Of a DNA stretch of 64,000 bases, positions 25,640 through 38,700 are shown piece after piece. Under the pieces are notes generated by a model, which did not search any database, had not been told where the DNA came from, and saw only the letters and a program-made list of their open reading frames with translations. Positions within the stretch are counted from its first letter, which is position 1. Each line of letters begins with the position of its first letter. The position numbers and the translations under genes are program-made. This DNA comes from Anarhynchus alexandrinus (Eukaryota > Chordata > Aves > Charadriiformes > Charadriidae): positions 565,322-629,321 of the forward strand of contig VUYV01000178.1 of NCBI GenBank assembly GCA_008711295.1, read 5' to 3'.

Positions 25640-26880
25640 GTTACGTTTCCCCGTGGGTGTTTTGGGGCACTTGTACCCCGACAGCACGAAGTGACCGGCG
25701 CTGCCGTGGCGGGTCCTACACCGCCGGGGTAACCCTGGCCACGGCCGGCGCGGCAGCCGGACCCGCCTACACCGGCACTCCTCCACCGGGGTCCGTGACC
25801 GGCTGCCGCGGCCTCGCCCCCCGCTGCCGGGACACCCGCCGGCACCGCCCGCCTCCCGCCACCGGGCTGCGCCTCGGCCGAGCGGCCTCGGCGCCNNNNN
25901 NNNNNNNNNNNNNNNNNNNNNNNNNNNNNNNNNNNNNNNNNNNNNNNNNNNNNNNNNNNNNNNNNNNNNNNNNNNNNNNNNNNNNNNNNNNNNNNNNNNN
26001 NNNNNNNNNNNNNNNNNNNNNNGCACTGCCGCCGCCGCCGGCCTCTCCTCGCTCCCGCGGGGCCGGGCCGGGCAGCGCCGCCGGCAGCGCCTGCGCAGAG
26101 AGGAGCGACGCCTCGCGGGGCGCCGCTCTCCAATCGCCACGCGGCGCCGCGGTGACGTCACGGGTCACTCACCGCGTGAAAGTCACGCAGAGTGCCCTCC
26201 GCTCGAGCAGCGGGGGCGTCACGCGCCGGCCCGGCCGCGCTCACTGCGCCTGCGCGCGCTGGCGCCGCTTCCGCTTCCGGTTCGCGGCGGGGGCGGCCCC
26301 GCCCAGCGGCGGTTGCCGGGTGCGGTGGCACGCGGCGCGCGAGGCTGTCGGTGAGGCAGCGGCGGCCGCGCTCCTCCTGCCCGTCCCCGCTCCTCCTGCC
26401 CGTCCCCGCGGGCCCGGGCGTGGCGGAGGGGCGGCGGCCCGGCCCGGCTCCGCCAGCAACCGCGCTCCGCCGCGGCTGGTCGCGCCAGCGTGTGGGGGGG
26501 GTGCGCTCGTTCCGTGAACGCGGCCGCTGAGGCTTACCCGGCGGGGGCCGGGGCGAACGCGCGTTCAGCGCTAACGGGGCCCTTCGGGCGCCCCTCTCTC
26601 GCCGCCTCGGTTAAAGTGGGCCGACGTCACGGTTGGCCGAGGTACCACGTCATCGGCGGCGTTCGGGGTAAAGGGCGCGGAGAGCCCCCGCTGGCGGCGG
26701 TCCCGGGCACGCGCCGGGCGGTTGTGCAAGCGGCACCCGGCCCCGGTTTCATAACCGCGTTACAAAACAGCCGCTCCGCCCCGACCCGCGTCCGGCCGCA
26801 CCTCCCGGAACGGCCGCCGAGCCAGAACGGAGGGGCCTCCAGCGGCCGTCCCCAGCGCCTCTGACTAATCCCTGGAACGA
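25640..26880. promoter_or_regulatory. PRELID3B: PRELID3B CpG-island promoter region
   Basis: About 1.2 kb of GC-rich, CpG-dense sequence interrupted by the N gap. Visible elements: the palindromic CRE TGACGTCA at 26153-26160, CCAAT at 26130-26134, NRF1-like GCGCCTGCGCAG at 26087-26098 and TGCGCCTGCGCG at 26245-26256, tandem ETS cores near 26268-26281 (CTTCCGCTTCCGG), and further CGTCA-type half sites at about 26625 and 26650. The mix of NRF1, ETS and CRE sites suits a nuclear-encoded mitochondrial protein gene. TATA is absent. Confidence 0.75.
25896..26022. other. Assembly gap (127 N), probably hides PRELID3B exon 1
   Basis: A run of N within extremely GC-rich sequence. No minus-strand ATG followed by the MKIWTSEHVFD codons and a donor is visible anywhere from 25,280 to 26,520, so the 32-nt coding first exon most likely falls in this gap. 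The N length may be a placeholder and not the true size. Confidence 0.8.
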
Positions 26881-29800
26881 AACAGAAGTGATTTACAAGG
26901 CTCGTAGAGCAGCAAGAAGCCATTCCCTGCAACAAACAAACCCACATGCATCTCCTGGCACGTCTTCAAGCGTTTTCTTTTAGATGTCCCGAGATAGCAA
27001 TGTTGAAAGCGCCTTGAGTTGTGCAGGAATTGTGCTTTTTTCAGAGGGAGGCAGCAGGACAGCATTGCACGGACACAGCTCTCGACCAGCGGGTGACTGT
27101 TCTGTACTCGTACCCGCACAGCAACGGCCTCACTGGGAGAGGCTGAGAGGGAAATTTCCCAGAAACGGGTCCCCTCACACACTGAAATCTCTGGCACCTC
27201 TCTGCAGTGCCAGAAATCCCAGCCTGTCTGTGCCAGTCAGACCCAGACTCGGTGAATGTTCCCATGCTTGCTTGTTTGTACTGAACAGCAAATACAGATG
27301 TTATTATACGGAGAAGCTACTTTTAATGATAAGCTACCAGATTCAGTCAGTAGCAAGTACTTAAGTGAGATTAATTTTTTGCCGGAGAGACCTATCGATC
27401 TTTTCTTTCCTGACGTCCACCTCATGGGACTATTCCTGAGCATCATTAACAGGCTAGCAATCCATCATAGTGTACAAAGTTATTCCTGGAAGACTGCGAG
27501 TCAGTTCTAAATCCATTGTTGTCTTAGTACCCACTGAGTGATTTTTGCAACTGGAGAACTTTGCAAAGGGTGTTAAAAATGCTCAGCAAATTGAGAGGTC
27601 TCAGACTGCAACAACATGGTTGTGGAAGTTGGTGGCCCTTAAATAGACGTTGGCAATTCAGCCGACACCCATCTCCTATCCATCAGGCTGCAGCCTCTCA
27701 TCAGTTTTTTCTGCAGAAGAAATGTTAACTACTGGAAGCAAAGCAAAATGACATCTCCAAGGAGGAAGGATGCCAACATATGGTGCAGATTAGGAGCTAG
27801 AGCTCAATAGTTCCTACTCGTACAAACTTCACTTTAACAGTTTTGTTCAAGTACGTTTCTGTATTTGAGTGCTATCAAGGGCTGAACTACCTGACTTTTA
27901 AAAGGAATAATAAAATTATAAATAATAAACCCAGACTAGGAAACTAAAATGCTCATTTGTAACTGCAGAGGAGAAAGTTGCACATCCTGAACATTAGAAT
28001 TCTTTACATTGGTGATGTTGCATCTTGAGAATATTGTCTCCGTTCTTATGACCAAGAATTTAATACTACAAAATGCGATATCTTTCCCCCTGTATGTTGA
28101 CAGTTTCTGTCTAATAATTGAAATCAAAGAAACCAAAGAAAACAATCTTTCAGTTGAGTCTGTCCAGTCCCAGGTACTACCAAGATGATCATTAAAGACC
28201 ATAATGGAAGCTACAAAAGAATATAAAAATCTGTGGAAACCCATGGTGAGATTACTTAGTTCGTACAGGTCTTTCAGGGGCTGTTTCCTTATGGATCTGC
28301 TAAAGGCAACTGATGCAGGAAATGGGCCTTGGGATTAGATGCCTCGTGTAGATTTTGGCAGAGCAGTCTGCTTGGCGTGACTAAAAAAGACTTGAAATTG
28401 CTCTCAGGATTGTGTAGGAAAGCGCTCTAAGGTCTCAGTGAATTTCCTTGCAGAACAAGGCATTACGGTTTTGTGTTTTCAGGCCCGTGTTTGCCAGCAG
28501 GGAGGTGTGAGTTGTCCCCTTTAAGCAGCATCATAAAATATCCATCATTTTGACTGAGAAGCATGAATGTCGGGAAATAGCTCTAAAAACTGAAAGTCAC
28601 TTTGTCTCCAGCGTTAGGTCCAGATCACTCAGCCAGTCCATAATGGCTCCCCAAATCCCAGCTTGTCAAACCCACTCAGGCTCAGACAATTGTGGTTTTT
28701 AGTTTTCTGTAATAAAAAATAGCAGGTATTGTGTCACACTTAGAAAAGCAAACACCATCCTGGTTCAAAGCCCTAATCCCAGAGATCGACTAGACCACTC
28801 TGCAGTACAAACTGTCACGAGATTGGAAACTGAGAAGGGTCTGGGGACGCGGGCAGGGATTCAGGCTGCACTTCTGAGTGAAATGAATGCAGGTCAGAAG
28901 TGGCGTTCGTAACGGATCACCACAACCACATTTTCCTGTGCTAAGATTGCAGATGACCGACACGGTGAAGAGTAAGGAGGGAAAGTTCCGTATCCAACTG
29001 CTGCACTGCTTTGCAAGAGGCAGGATAGGAGCTCACGTATCACAACGCTCACCGTTTTCAGATTACACCGAGGCAAGGGTACTGTTTTATAGACTTAAGA
29101 AAGATGTATTTTGTAGTGTTTTTTTCCCCGTCATATTTTGAAATATAGCTAACAGTACAGTAATACTGCCCCAGTTCCTTGATCTGAAATGAAAAGTTTT
29201 GATGTGTTTGAAATATTGGTATTCGCATGCAGTATTAATGAAAACCATTCAAAGGTCTTGCTCTTTTCTTGAGCTGGAAAAACAAGTTCCCACTCCCTCT
29301 GTCAGTCTGGCAGTTGTACTGGCAGAAAACTGACATTATCGGTGTTTTCTTTTCCAGACATACCTCTTCAATGACTTCTGTTATACAATGCTTAATGACT
29401 ACCCTGTCTATAAACGCTCCTCCACCATCCGCAGTCAATTCAGTGGATGAAGCTGTTAGTGTTTGTATTTTCCTGTATGTACTCCTTAAAAAAGCCTTGT
29501 TGCATAGCAAAGCTCTCTTTGCACTGCTCCCAGAATCGGCTCTTTAATGCCTTGCAAGTCATTGTACATCTCTGCATGAAAAGGTCACCTCAAATTGTAC
29601 TTTTAATGAGCAAATATCCTCTTTTCAGAAAGCACAGCAATATCTCAGTGTAGGATAGAATGAACTCCTCTAGTTTTTGCTCATACTTTAATAGGAGTTT
29701 TGTTCAAGTAACTTTGATCCTTCCAGATTTCTGATCAGTACCAAAAGGAGCCAGTAATGGGGAAACGGCACCACTACACAATGTCTCACATCCTGAACAC

Positions 29801-32650
29801 AGTGTTCACTGCAGACAAGTTGACATGATGATACATTTACTGGGTCAGGACAGCGCTCAAACTGTACCATGGATTAACATTCAGATGCTTCAGCACATCC
29901 CTTTCTTTCTTCAGAGAAACATGGATGGGATAAAAATATTTCCTCTTCAATACTGAAAATGTGATCTTATTGAAATAGCCGGCATTCTTTACCATTTTTT
30001 TCCTCCGCTGCATGTCATAAGCAGTTCCACTGCTGATGTTGAGTCCTAACAGCTGCTTCCCAGTGCTTCAGCAAGCTGGTCTCCCACTCCAAAACCTTTC
30101 ACCTTCCTTTGTCGTAACTGCTGTAGTCCCAAATTCCTTGTCACAGCTGAGGTCTGGACTCACCATTTGACCCAGGGCAGAGGGAAGGGACAGGAATGGA
30201 GCAAACAGCATTTAAGACCACTGAGCTTTATGCTATCTTAAAGCTGCCCGCCTCAATCAGGGTGGCTGCACCGTCAAACTACGCTCGATACAACTCATTT
30301 CTCAGCTTTTGTCCCAGCTGTGTAAGCTGGCTGGAACAGGCGCCATCAGGAGTCAGTCACTCCCATTCTTGAGCTACATGAGCTACTCCTGTTGCACCGG
30401 AACAGCTGTCCTTATGGCCAGGATGAGCGCTATAAGGGAACAACACAGCTGAACTTCGGCTTTCTGCCCAGTGAACCATCAATGGAACTGAAAAATGGCA
30501 GGAAGCCCGTGCCGGTATTGCAGAGGAGGCAGTGAGGCTGCAGGAACCAGCGGTCAGGGCTGACTAAGCCAACGCTGCGTACCCCCCAGAATGCCAGCTG
30601 GAATCGTAGCTTGGTTTTAGCTGGACATTCAACAGTTTTCTAAGTTCAGTGCATTTGTTCTTCATCCACTAATGAACACTCACTTGGTATTTGTTAGTGT
30701 CATGCAATTTGGTTCAACCCAAAATAAAAACACCGATCAGTGTAAGACAAATGCCTGTATTTGTTTCTACACGTTATCAGTTAACCAGCAGAGTCTGTTT
30801 TTTTATCCTTCAGTATTTGGGCTCTTCCTCCCTCGGTTTGAAGCAAAATCAGGTTATAGAAATAGCCACTGAATCCCTTTCCCCTAATCCCCCGCGTTCT
30901 GCTGAAAATGGCCGTCAAGTTGCATATGAAATGCAAATAAAGATGTTTACAGATTATAATTTTCTGTCTTGAGACTGTACCTGTCATACCCTCAAGAGGT
31001 GACACAGCAGTAACACACCAGCTTTCAGGGGAGAGCCACAGGTACGTCTGTCTTTGCTCAGCAGTAGGTTGAATCGCCTCGTGCCGTCCGTGTGGAAGAG
31101 CCACAAGAGGGGGCCAGATGGCCATGAGGTTCTCCACGTGAAAACCCGTCGCTTTGTCACTCCGCCAGCGGCAACGGGCTCGTCCTCGGCGGCCCCGGGC
31201 AGACCCCCCCGGGATGCACACCCGAGGGCTGCCCACCCCCCCGTCCTGCTGCTGCTCCCCTGGGCCGTGGGAGATGGGCTGGAGACAGAAATCCCTGCCG
31301 CAAACAAAGCGGAAAGATGCCTTCAGGCCCCCTTTTTCAGGACTTCAAAAATATTAATGAAAACTCAACATAAAAGCAATGAAACATCCCCAAATAATCC
31401 TCATAATAATAAAAGGTCCCTTTTACGTCCTCTAGTTAAGCCTGCTTGACTTGGCAGAAACTTAAACCTACAAAAAAGACCTGACTTACTGGTGGACCAG
31501 TTTATTGATAATACTGGCTGCTGCATGACTTCAGCAGCAGAGAAATGGAGGAGACAGGAACGTATGGCCACAAATGGGCCTTCTGACAGCAGCACGATCT
31601 TAGACCAGTTTAAATCTTTTCTGAAAGCACAGCCTAAGTGGCCCTGCACACACGCACCGCAGTATTTTACGCCTCAGGAAAGTGTGACCCCTCCAGCACA
31701 CTTGTGATCCACACTCATCTGCTGGTGAAAGAATAAAAGGGAGCGCCATTGGCAATCTGATCTCTGCCATAGGTAACCTACAATGAATAATAAACACATT
31801 TAAAAAGCCATTGCTTCTGCCAGTGCCTTCCCAAAAGCACTGAAAAAAACCAGAAGTTTTCCGATATCATGTACATAAATAATCTTCTAGCATATTTGGA
31901 TGCTCACCTTCAACATTTGCCTTCACCACGAGGACAAGTGAAATACAGGCGGCAGGAATCCTGTGAGACTCTAAAGATTCAGAACATCTGGTTGCCTGGC
32001 CAGAAAGTTTCCAGACCACTTTTTTACGCCAGGATTTTAAATCACATGCAAACCTACGGAATGGAAAGAAAGGGCAGAGAAGTCACTTGCTCACAGGGCA
32101 ATATCAAATCCAGACTTGTACAATTTAATTCCATGTACTATCGGTCACGTACATGTCATTGCAGCAATGAAATGCAGCGAGTGCAAACCATAACATAGGA
32201 GTTTGTCTCAGCAGCTTTTCTTGTCTTTTGGGGGGAAAAAAGATGACACAAAAGGCAGAGTGTGTAATAAGAATTACTCATTCTCAGCTGCCATATTCTG
32301 TTTCCTGTATCATAAAAAAGGGGAGATATACTGTCTTCCTTCTTATGACTAAAACCAATAAGATTTATATGCAGATTCAGGATTTGTTTTCCAATATTGA
32401 TTGCACTGAGAGTTCTTCCAGGAGTTTCTTAATATATATTATTTTTCTGCTGCTTAAATCTTTCCTATGTGTGTATGCATGGACAACTGTTGTACAAAGG
32501 CCGTAGTCAAAAAGTGCTGCTGTTCTCCAGCATGGTGACACAGGGAGCTAAAAAAAAAAAGGATGTAATTTCTTAACAATACTTTTGCAAACCTATTTCC
32601 TGTTTCAAAATTATGCTCATTTCCTTCTCAGACACATTTAAAACAGTCTG
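26881..32650. other. Intergenic DNA between PRELID3B and ZNF831, part 1
   Basis: No gene recognised. The stretch is AT-rich apart from a GC-rich patch near 31,080-31,290. Open frames of up to about 150 codons occur around the patch on both strands, without motifs. Confidence 0.5.
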
Positions 32651-32658
32651 GCTCCCCG

Positions 32659-32720
32659 AATCGTAGAATCATGGAATAGTTAGAGTTGGAAGGGACCTTA
32701 AATCTCATCTAGTTCCATTT
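32659..32720 (-). mobile_element. CR1 LINE 3'-end remnant
   Basis: AATCGTAGAATCATGGAATA followed by GTTAGAGTTGGAAGGGACCT and TCATCTAGTTCCA matches the reverse complement of the avian CR1 3' end. About 60 bases remain. Confidence 0.88.
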
Positions 32721-35700
32721 CTAAGCTCTAAAATAACATGACCTTTTGAAAGATATCTGAGATTTGTTTGTGGGAAGGAGATGTCCATACTGGTGTTTCC
32801 ACTTACTCAATAAAGCAGTCAAATTACCAACTCCTCAACATTATTTACCAGGTTGCATAAATGACTTCAACACTGGACAATTGTAGTGACCGTGGTTTGG
32901 TGACGCTTTGCTGAGAGGCAACGAATCCCTCTGTGAGGGTGACAGCAAAGGAGGAGCAGTGGCACCTCCTTCTCCCCAGGCTGCAGAGCTCTCCGCCACC
33001 TTCCCATCACCACGATGAGCGCTGCACTTCGCAGAGGTACCCGCCCTACCGAAAAGGCTGCGTTTGGAAGTAGTCACCTGCGCCACCTTTGCTCAGTTTT
33101 TACACTCTAATGCATTTGCTCTGCTCTCAACCTGCACAGTGGCATACACAAACCGCAGGAGTTTGCTGTCTATGCCAGCAAGTTTGCATCAAGAAACCTA
33201 GAAGCAGTAAAAATTACATCTAATGGACTCACAAACATTTATTCATGCAAATTTAGGTGTCAAGAACCTGCTGTGACAAATATATAATAAATTCATAAAA
33301 ATAAAGAGACGGGTAGTTTTTAACAAACAGTTTAAAACATGCAGCTTTCAAAGCGTCTATGGTAGGTATGGAGCTACTGATACCACAGCAGCGCTTCAAA
33401 GGGCCTTTTGAAAATCTAATGAGGCAGAACGCTGAAATGATTTCAGCAAATGAGTGTCAACGGTCTTACATTATCCATGCTAAAACGCATTCAGAGCATC
33501 TTATTGATTAGCTTTGTAATCACAGCTGAAAAATGCAGCTATTTTCTCTCTGTTGTATGATCTTTTTGTTCTTTGTAATCATAAAGCTAAAATCATATTC
33601 GGCTTTGTTTAGCATGAGGCTGACCTCATCCATTGCTAAAAAGCGGGCAAAACCGTTTTGCCTTTTCATTGGAATAGATACTATCTTCTCTATCCAGTCA
33701 AAAAAGAGCTGGTGCTACCAAGGTGGTACTTTTTAAACAATATTTCTGAAGTAGTCAAATTGAATGCATTGCTTGATAATTGTTCTTAAAGAAACATTGC
33801 CTTTTTTTTTCTTTTCATAAGCGTCTGATTCCTGCACCAAAGGACTGTCTTAAGCTAAAATAAACACCACTCACAATCAGTGGAATACGGTGGATTTCAT
33901 GCGTTGTCTCTGTATTCCACTCTATACATGCTGCCTCACATACTCTAGAACAGTCTTTTAGACTGCAATTTCCAGAAGCTCACATCTATGATGAAGTGGC
34001 TTTTCTTTCCTTTGAAGATACTTGTCCCCACATGTGCAATTCTACCACATAACTCTCAGTGATCTGACCCAACTAAAGCACGCACGGGGGCTCAGGTAAA
34101 GGCAGGCTGAGATTTTAAGACAGAAAACCCTGAGAAAAACCCAGAGTTCCAGCTTCTACTATAGTATACTGTTGTAGACATGTGCATACAATGTCAGATA
34201 AGAGTGTTTGGTACTTTAACTATGGAAATAGTGAAGTATGCCCAGGAGAGCATTCACAGAATGTAATTTAGTAAGCTCTTAACGGAAGGTGATGCATATT
34301 TCAAAACGTTTTAAAGTAGTCTTTGGTTGAAGAGAGAATGGTCTCTTCGTCTTGACCGTGGGATTGACTTTTCTTGGAGAAGCTCTGAAAGGCAGAGCTG
34401 CAGTCAGAAACTATCTATGCAAAGGGATGTATAGAGATGTAGAAGTCATCCATCAGATTCTACCCTGGATCTCCCATACTACCCACAGAGGAATGACACA
34501 CCCCAGAGAGCCCCTTTTTACATCTACAGGATATTCTGGCCAAGCGTCGCAGGATCAGTAAGCAAATTCATTTACGATTCCACTCACACTTGAAGACAGT
34601 CTTCACAAGTAAAAAATGAAAAATCTGCGATCCAATCTTCAGAAACCTGCGGCCATCTGACTGTGAAATAGCAGCATGGTGTGCGCACCGCTCAGCGGTG
34701 ACACTGCTACGCTGCTGCTACAGCACTCATTTTCAGCTAATTGAAGCTAAGAACATCAAGGAGAGATTGAGGTTTTGTTACCGAGCATTTAATGTCTCTC
34801 CCTTGTCTAAATAACCCCCACACCTTGAAACAAAACCCCAAACCCCACCAAGATCTGCCCCCCCCGCCAAAAAAAAAAGAAAATTCAAACCCAGACATTA
34901 TCTTCGCTTCAGAACATTTAGTTTAAGTTAAGATATATTACAAATGTGCATTTAATAGAATGATCTGGCACTAGCCCTGGAACAAACATTTGATCTTCAG
35001 ATTCCTTTTATTTTATTCTTCTGCCATGAAATGTCCTAAGAGGCTTGAAGCTGCACAACTTCAGAGTACTGTTGCCTCATACGCAGAACTGGCCAAATAC
35101 CTTCCTTATCAAGCATGCGATACATCTACGGCAGTTGTGAAACGCTGTCTAACGTTCTACACTAACTAGGCTCTAATACTTTTCGTAGAACTTGAATGCA
35201 AATAATTATTTTTTCTTATCAGCTTTCTCCCCCACCTGACAACATGCACAATGTAAAAAATAACTGTACAATCACACAGAGCCGTCCATCCCATTGCCTT
35301 CTCGTTAGCGTACTGCCTACTCCTCAGGTCAGGTCTTCCACCTGCTACCTGCGCTGTTTTGGTGTAACGTACCCAGTTGCCCCAGTGAAACGATGTGCCG
35401 TGTTATACAGGGGCACGTGTAGTTCCGTTTTGCAGCAGGGGTCTTAAACAGGTGGCACGTGGCCCTTAAATGGCGTTTGGCTAGTGAATGAGTTGGTTTC
35501 AATTTAAAAACTGACTCAAAATTTGTAACAAGGTATGTGCTCTCTGACTCATTAGAACCATGAATTTTGACTTTTTTTTTTTTTTTAATTGTGCAATTTC
35601 CGTGACTTCCATGGTTCGGGGAGTGTGATTATGGCTAAACAAACAGTTCCATCTTGTCCATGTCATTAGTGGGACAGCAGCTGCCACTGGGTGTTTGACT

Positions 35701-38700
35701 TATGTGCAGATACACGACGGTGTTCAGTTCATGGATGCAATATGACTATGCTGTTGTCTGGGAAACAGTCTCTTAAACTCTGCATAATATGACAGTTACC
35801 AGCCAGATAATGTTTTTTCTTGCAAGCATCACAAATGTGCATGTGATCAAGTAGGCAGATGATAATCACATGTTATCACCCACAACTCATGAGCAAGCAC
35901 AGCAACAGTACAATTAAAGACAAACCCACATATTTTAAAGTACTTTGAAATTGCTGATAATTTTGTGTTGTTTGGAAATAATCATGCTTCACCCCTACAT
36001 CTGATCCTTGTTTAATTCTAAAGATGACAACATTTCTTATAAAAACACACCACGCTATCAAACATTTGTTGAATGCAACTTTCTAATGTAAAGCCTTGAA
36101 GAACAAGTGATGACAGGTACTGGTCAGAACATATTACATGTTAAATCACAACACAGAGTTATATATTCACTCATGGTCTTCAAACCGTGCTACTGTATCA
36201 AAAATTTATATAAGGCTCTTTGTTTCAGAAATCTTGTGCTCGATCAGCTATCTTTTGGCACGGTTTAAAGAAACTGCAACCTGGAAATAAAAGTTAAGAA
36301 TTCTTCATACACAAACTACTGCATGAAAATGGCTACTTAGTCATCAGTGCTGACATCTTAACTACCACAGAGACAATTAGCAGATCAATTATAAACCAAA
36401 CACTCTTGAGATCCCTCTAGCTTACACCTGTCAGTGGCTGACCACAGAGCTATGGTGAAGGAAAGCCATTAAATCATTTTTGTTCAAAGTTTTGTGGGCC
36501 AGACAACACGTAGATCCTGGATTTAAATCTATTTATGCTGTCTTTAGTATGGGGACTGTATCTGCCACGTCTCTGGGAGGGAGACGATCCGGTCTCAGCA
36601 ATCAAGAGTGCAAGACACCATCTCTGGGACTAAGTCCTTGGATCTTCAACAGCAGCAGCAACGTAAGGCTCAGTCCCAACCTTCTCAGCTGGGCTTGACA
36701 GCAGGAATTCCCAACTGCAAGCTGAGAAGTTCTGGTGTTTGGATGGAACTGACAACCCACAGAGAAAGAGCTAGCCTGAAAGTCAAAAACTGCACCAGAA
36801 AATGGCCCTTCTCCTTCTGGGGATGAGACGCTCCAGCAGTTTAAAAGTTTTGATATCTTACCAGGACAGTGGTAGTTTCCTGTTTGTGGCTTTTCTGAAA
36901 GTACATCTTTTCCAAGTAGTCTTCTGAGGGTTTTTCATGAGTTGATTTCATCCAACCTAAGGGATAAACTATAAAAGAAAAAAAAATATTAATCAATTAG
37001 GAGAGTTTAAGATGGAAACATAATGCAAGTATCTTCTATGCAAACAAAGTAATAGAATACTCTTCATGTACCGTTGGGACAAAAGTATTTTCTTTCATGG
37101 AATTCCCTAATAAAGATTTTAAAATAATAAACAGATTCCATAAGATCTTCATTAATGTAAAAAGAATAGGTTTCCATTTAGGAAAAATAAAAATAAAAAT
37201 CAAAGGTCAGGAGACGGTGTGATCAAAAGCCAAGTGGCAGAGTCCAGCTACATAAACCGCCTGAACCTGCACTGTGCTGGGACCGCTGTCTGACGCTTAC
37301 TACAGGCTACGGATGGGCTTTTATATACTTAACTGTGAGGTATTATAGCACGTAAAGAAAATGAAAAGAATATGTGGGAAAACTTATAATCTTGGAAGTC
37401 TGCAAAAGAACTCCACTCCATTCTCTAGAACTGCCCTGATCCAAAGCCAAACACATCCAACAGGCTTGTAAAGCCTGGCACATACGGAGTAAGAAAATTT
37501 GAGTAAAATTTGTGCAACAACTTAAAGAATATCTAAGGATTTATTAAGTATTACAAGTATGTGTGAGCTGTTACAAATACATTTACAGAACAGTACTTGA
37601 AGCGTTGCACTTTGTGAAGAGTACCAAGTCAGCGCCATCCCAGCCTTAACTCCAACCTGTGCGTGTAGTACACCCGCAAAATCTCACGGGTGGGTTTTCC
37701 ACACCGTTACATCTTACTGTGTACCAAGGATGGAAAGCGTTCAGTGCACATGACAATTCTTAGATACAGAAAACAGGCATGGAAACACGGATTCTTCTAG
37801 GCCTTCTCCCACCCCCATTATTGTAATTAATTTGTGCGGCTTCATTAGTGATGATTAGTAAGACAGCACTTTGGGAGCCAAAAGCTTTTTCATCATCGTA
37901 CTACCTACACTTAATGCAATGCTGAAACTGAGCTGTGTACTAAGCTGACTGCAACTTAGTGTTTTAGCAAAAGCAATTATTAAAGGAATAACCAGCACGT
38001 ATAAATGAAAAAAAATGTTAAATTCAAAGCACTGAGAAAGCATCAACCTTACCATGGTATGATTAAGCCAACTTGGATTAATGCCATCCATCTCTTCAGG
38101 ATATATATACATTCTCTGTTACATGTGTGTAGAGTCCAAAACGTTAACAGCCACAAACTTAAGTTAAAAATATTTTAAAAAGGAATAAATATTTGCAAAA
38201 AGTAGTTTTAACAGTGTCTAGTCTTCTCACAAAACAACCATTTTAAGTGTAATTTTTCATATCTGGTTCTTGCACAGTGTAGATTAAAGCACTTTCTTAC
38301 TAGCTGCCTCAATTTATTTTTTTCTCTAAAGTTGAGTCATTTAAGAACTACTTCAAGTTGCTGCACAAGTAAATAATATTTATATCAGTTCTACTGCACT
38401 AAATCAATAGGATATGCATTGTTTTTCCAGCAGTTTCATGACTAATAAGATGGCAAAATTGGAGTTCGATTTTCTTGGTTAATGTCAACGTATGGTTTTC
38501 ATGCTCAGAAATAAGAATAGTTTTATATACACTTTCGACTGGTGACAAATTCGAAGCATACAGCAGCTCTCTGAAATGCATAAACTACTGCAAATCAGTA
38601 ATTATTAGAAATCAAGGTCTATCAAAAGGTAAGATGAAGAGTATAGGAGCTACAGCAGCTTTTCTTTTTCATCGAGATATGTGTACTATGTATCTTCTAA

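Noticed and set aside
25573..26517. Several open frames crossing the N gap
   Set aside because: They exist only because N codons are read as X; the flanks are promoter CpG island.
30781..31449. Paired open frames of 107-151 codons on both strands
   Set aside because: No family resemblance and no exon signals; a GC-rich patch explains them.
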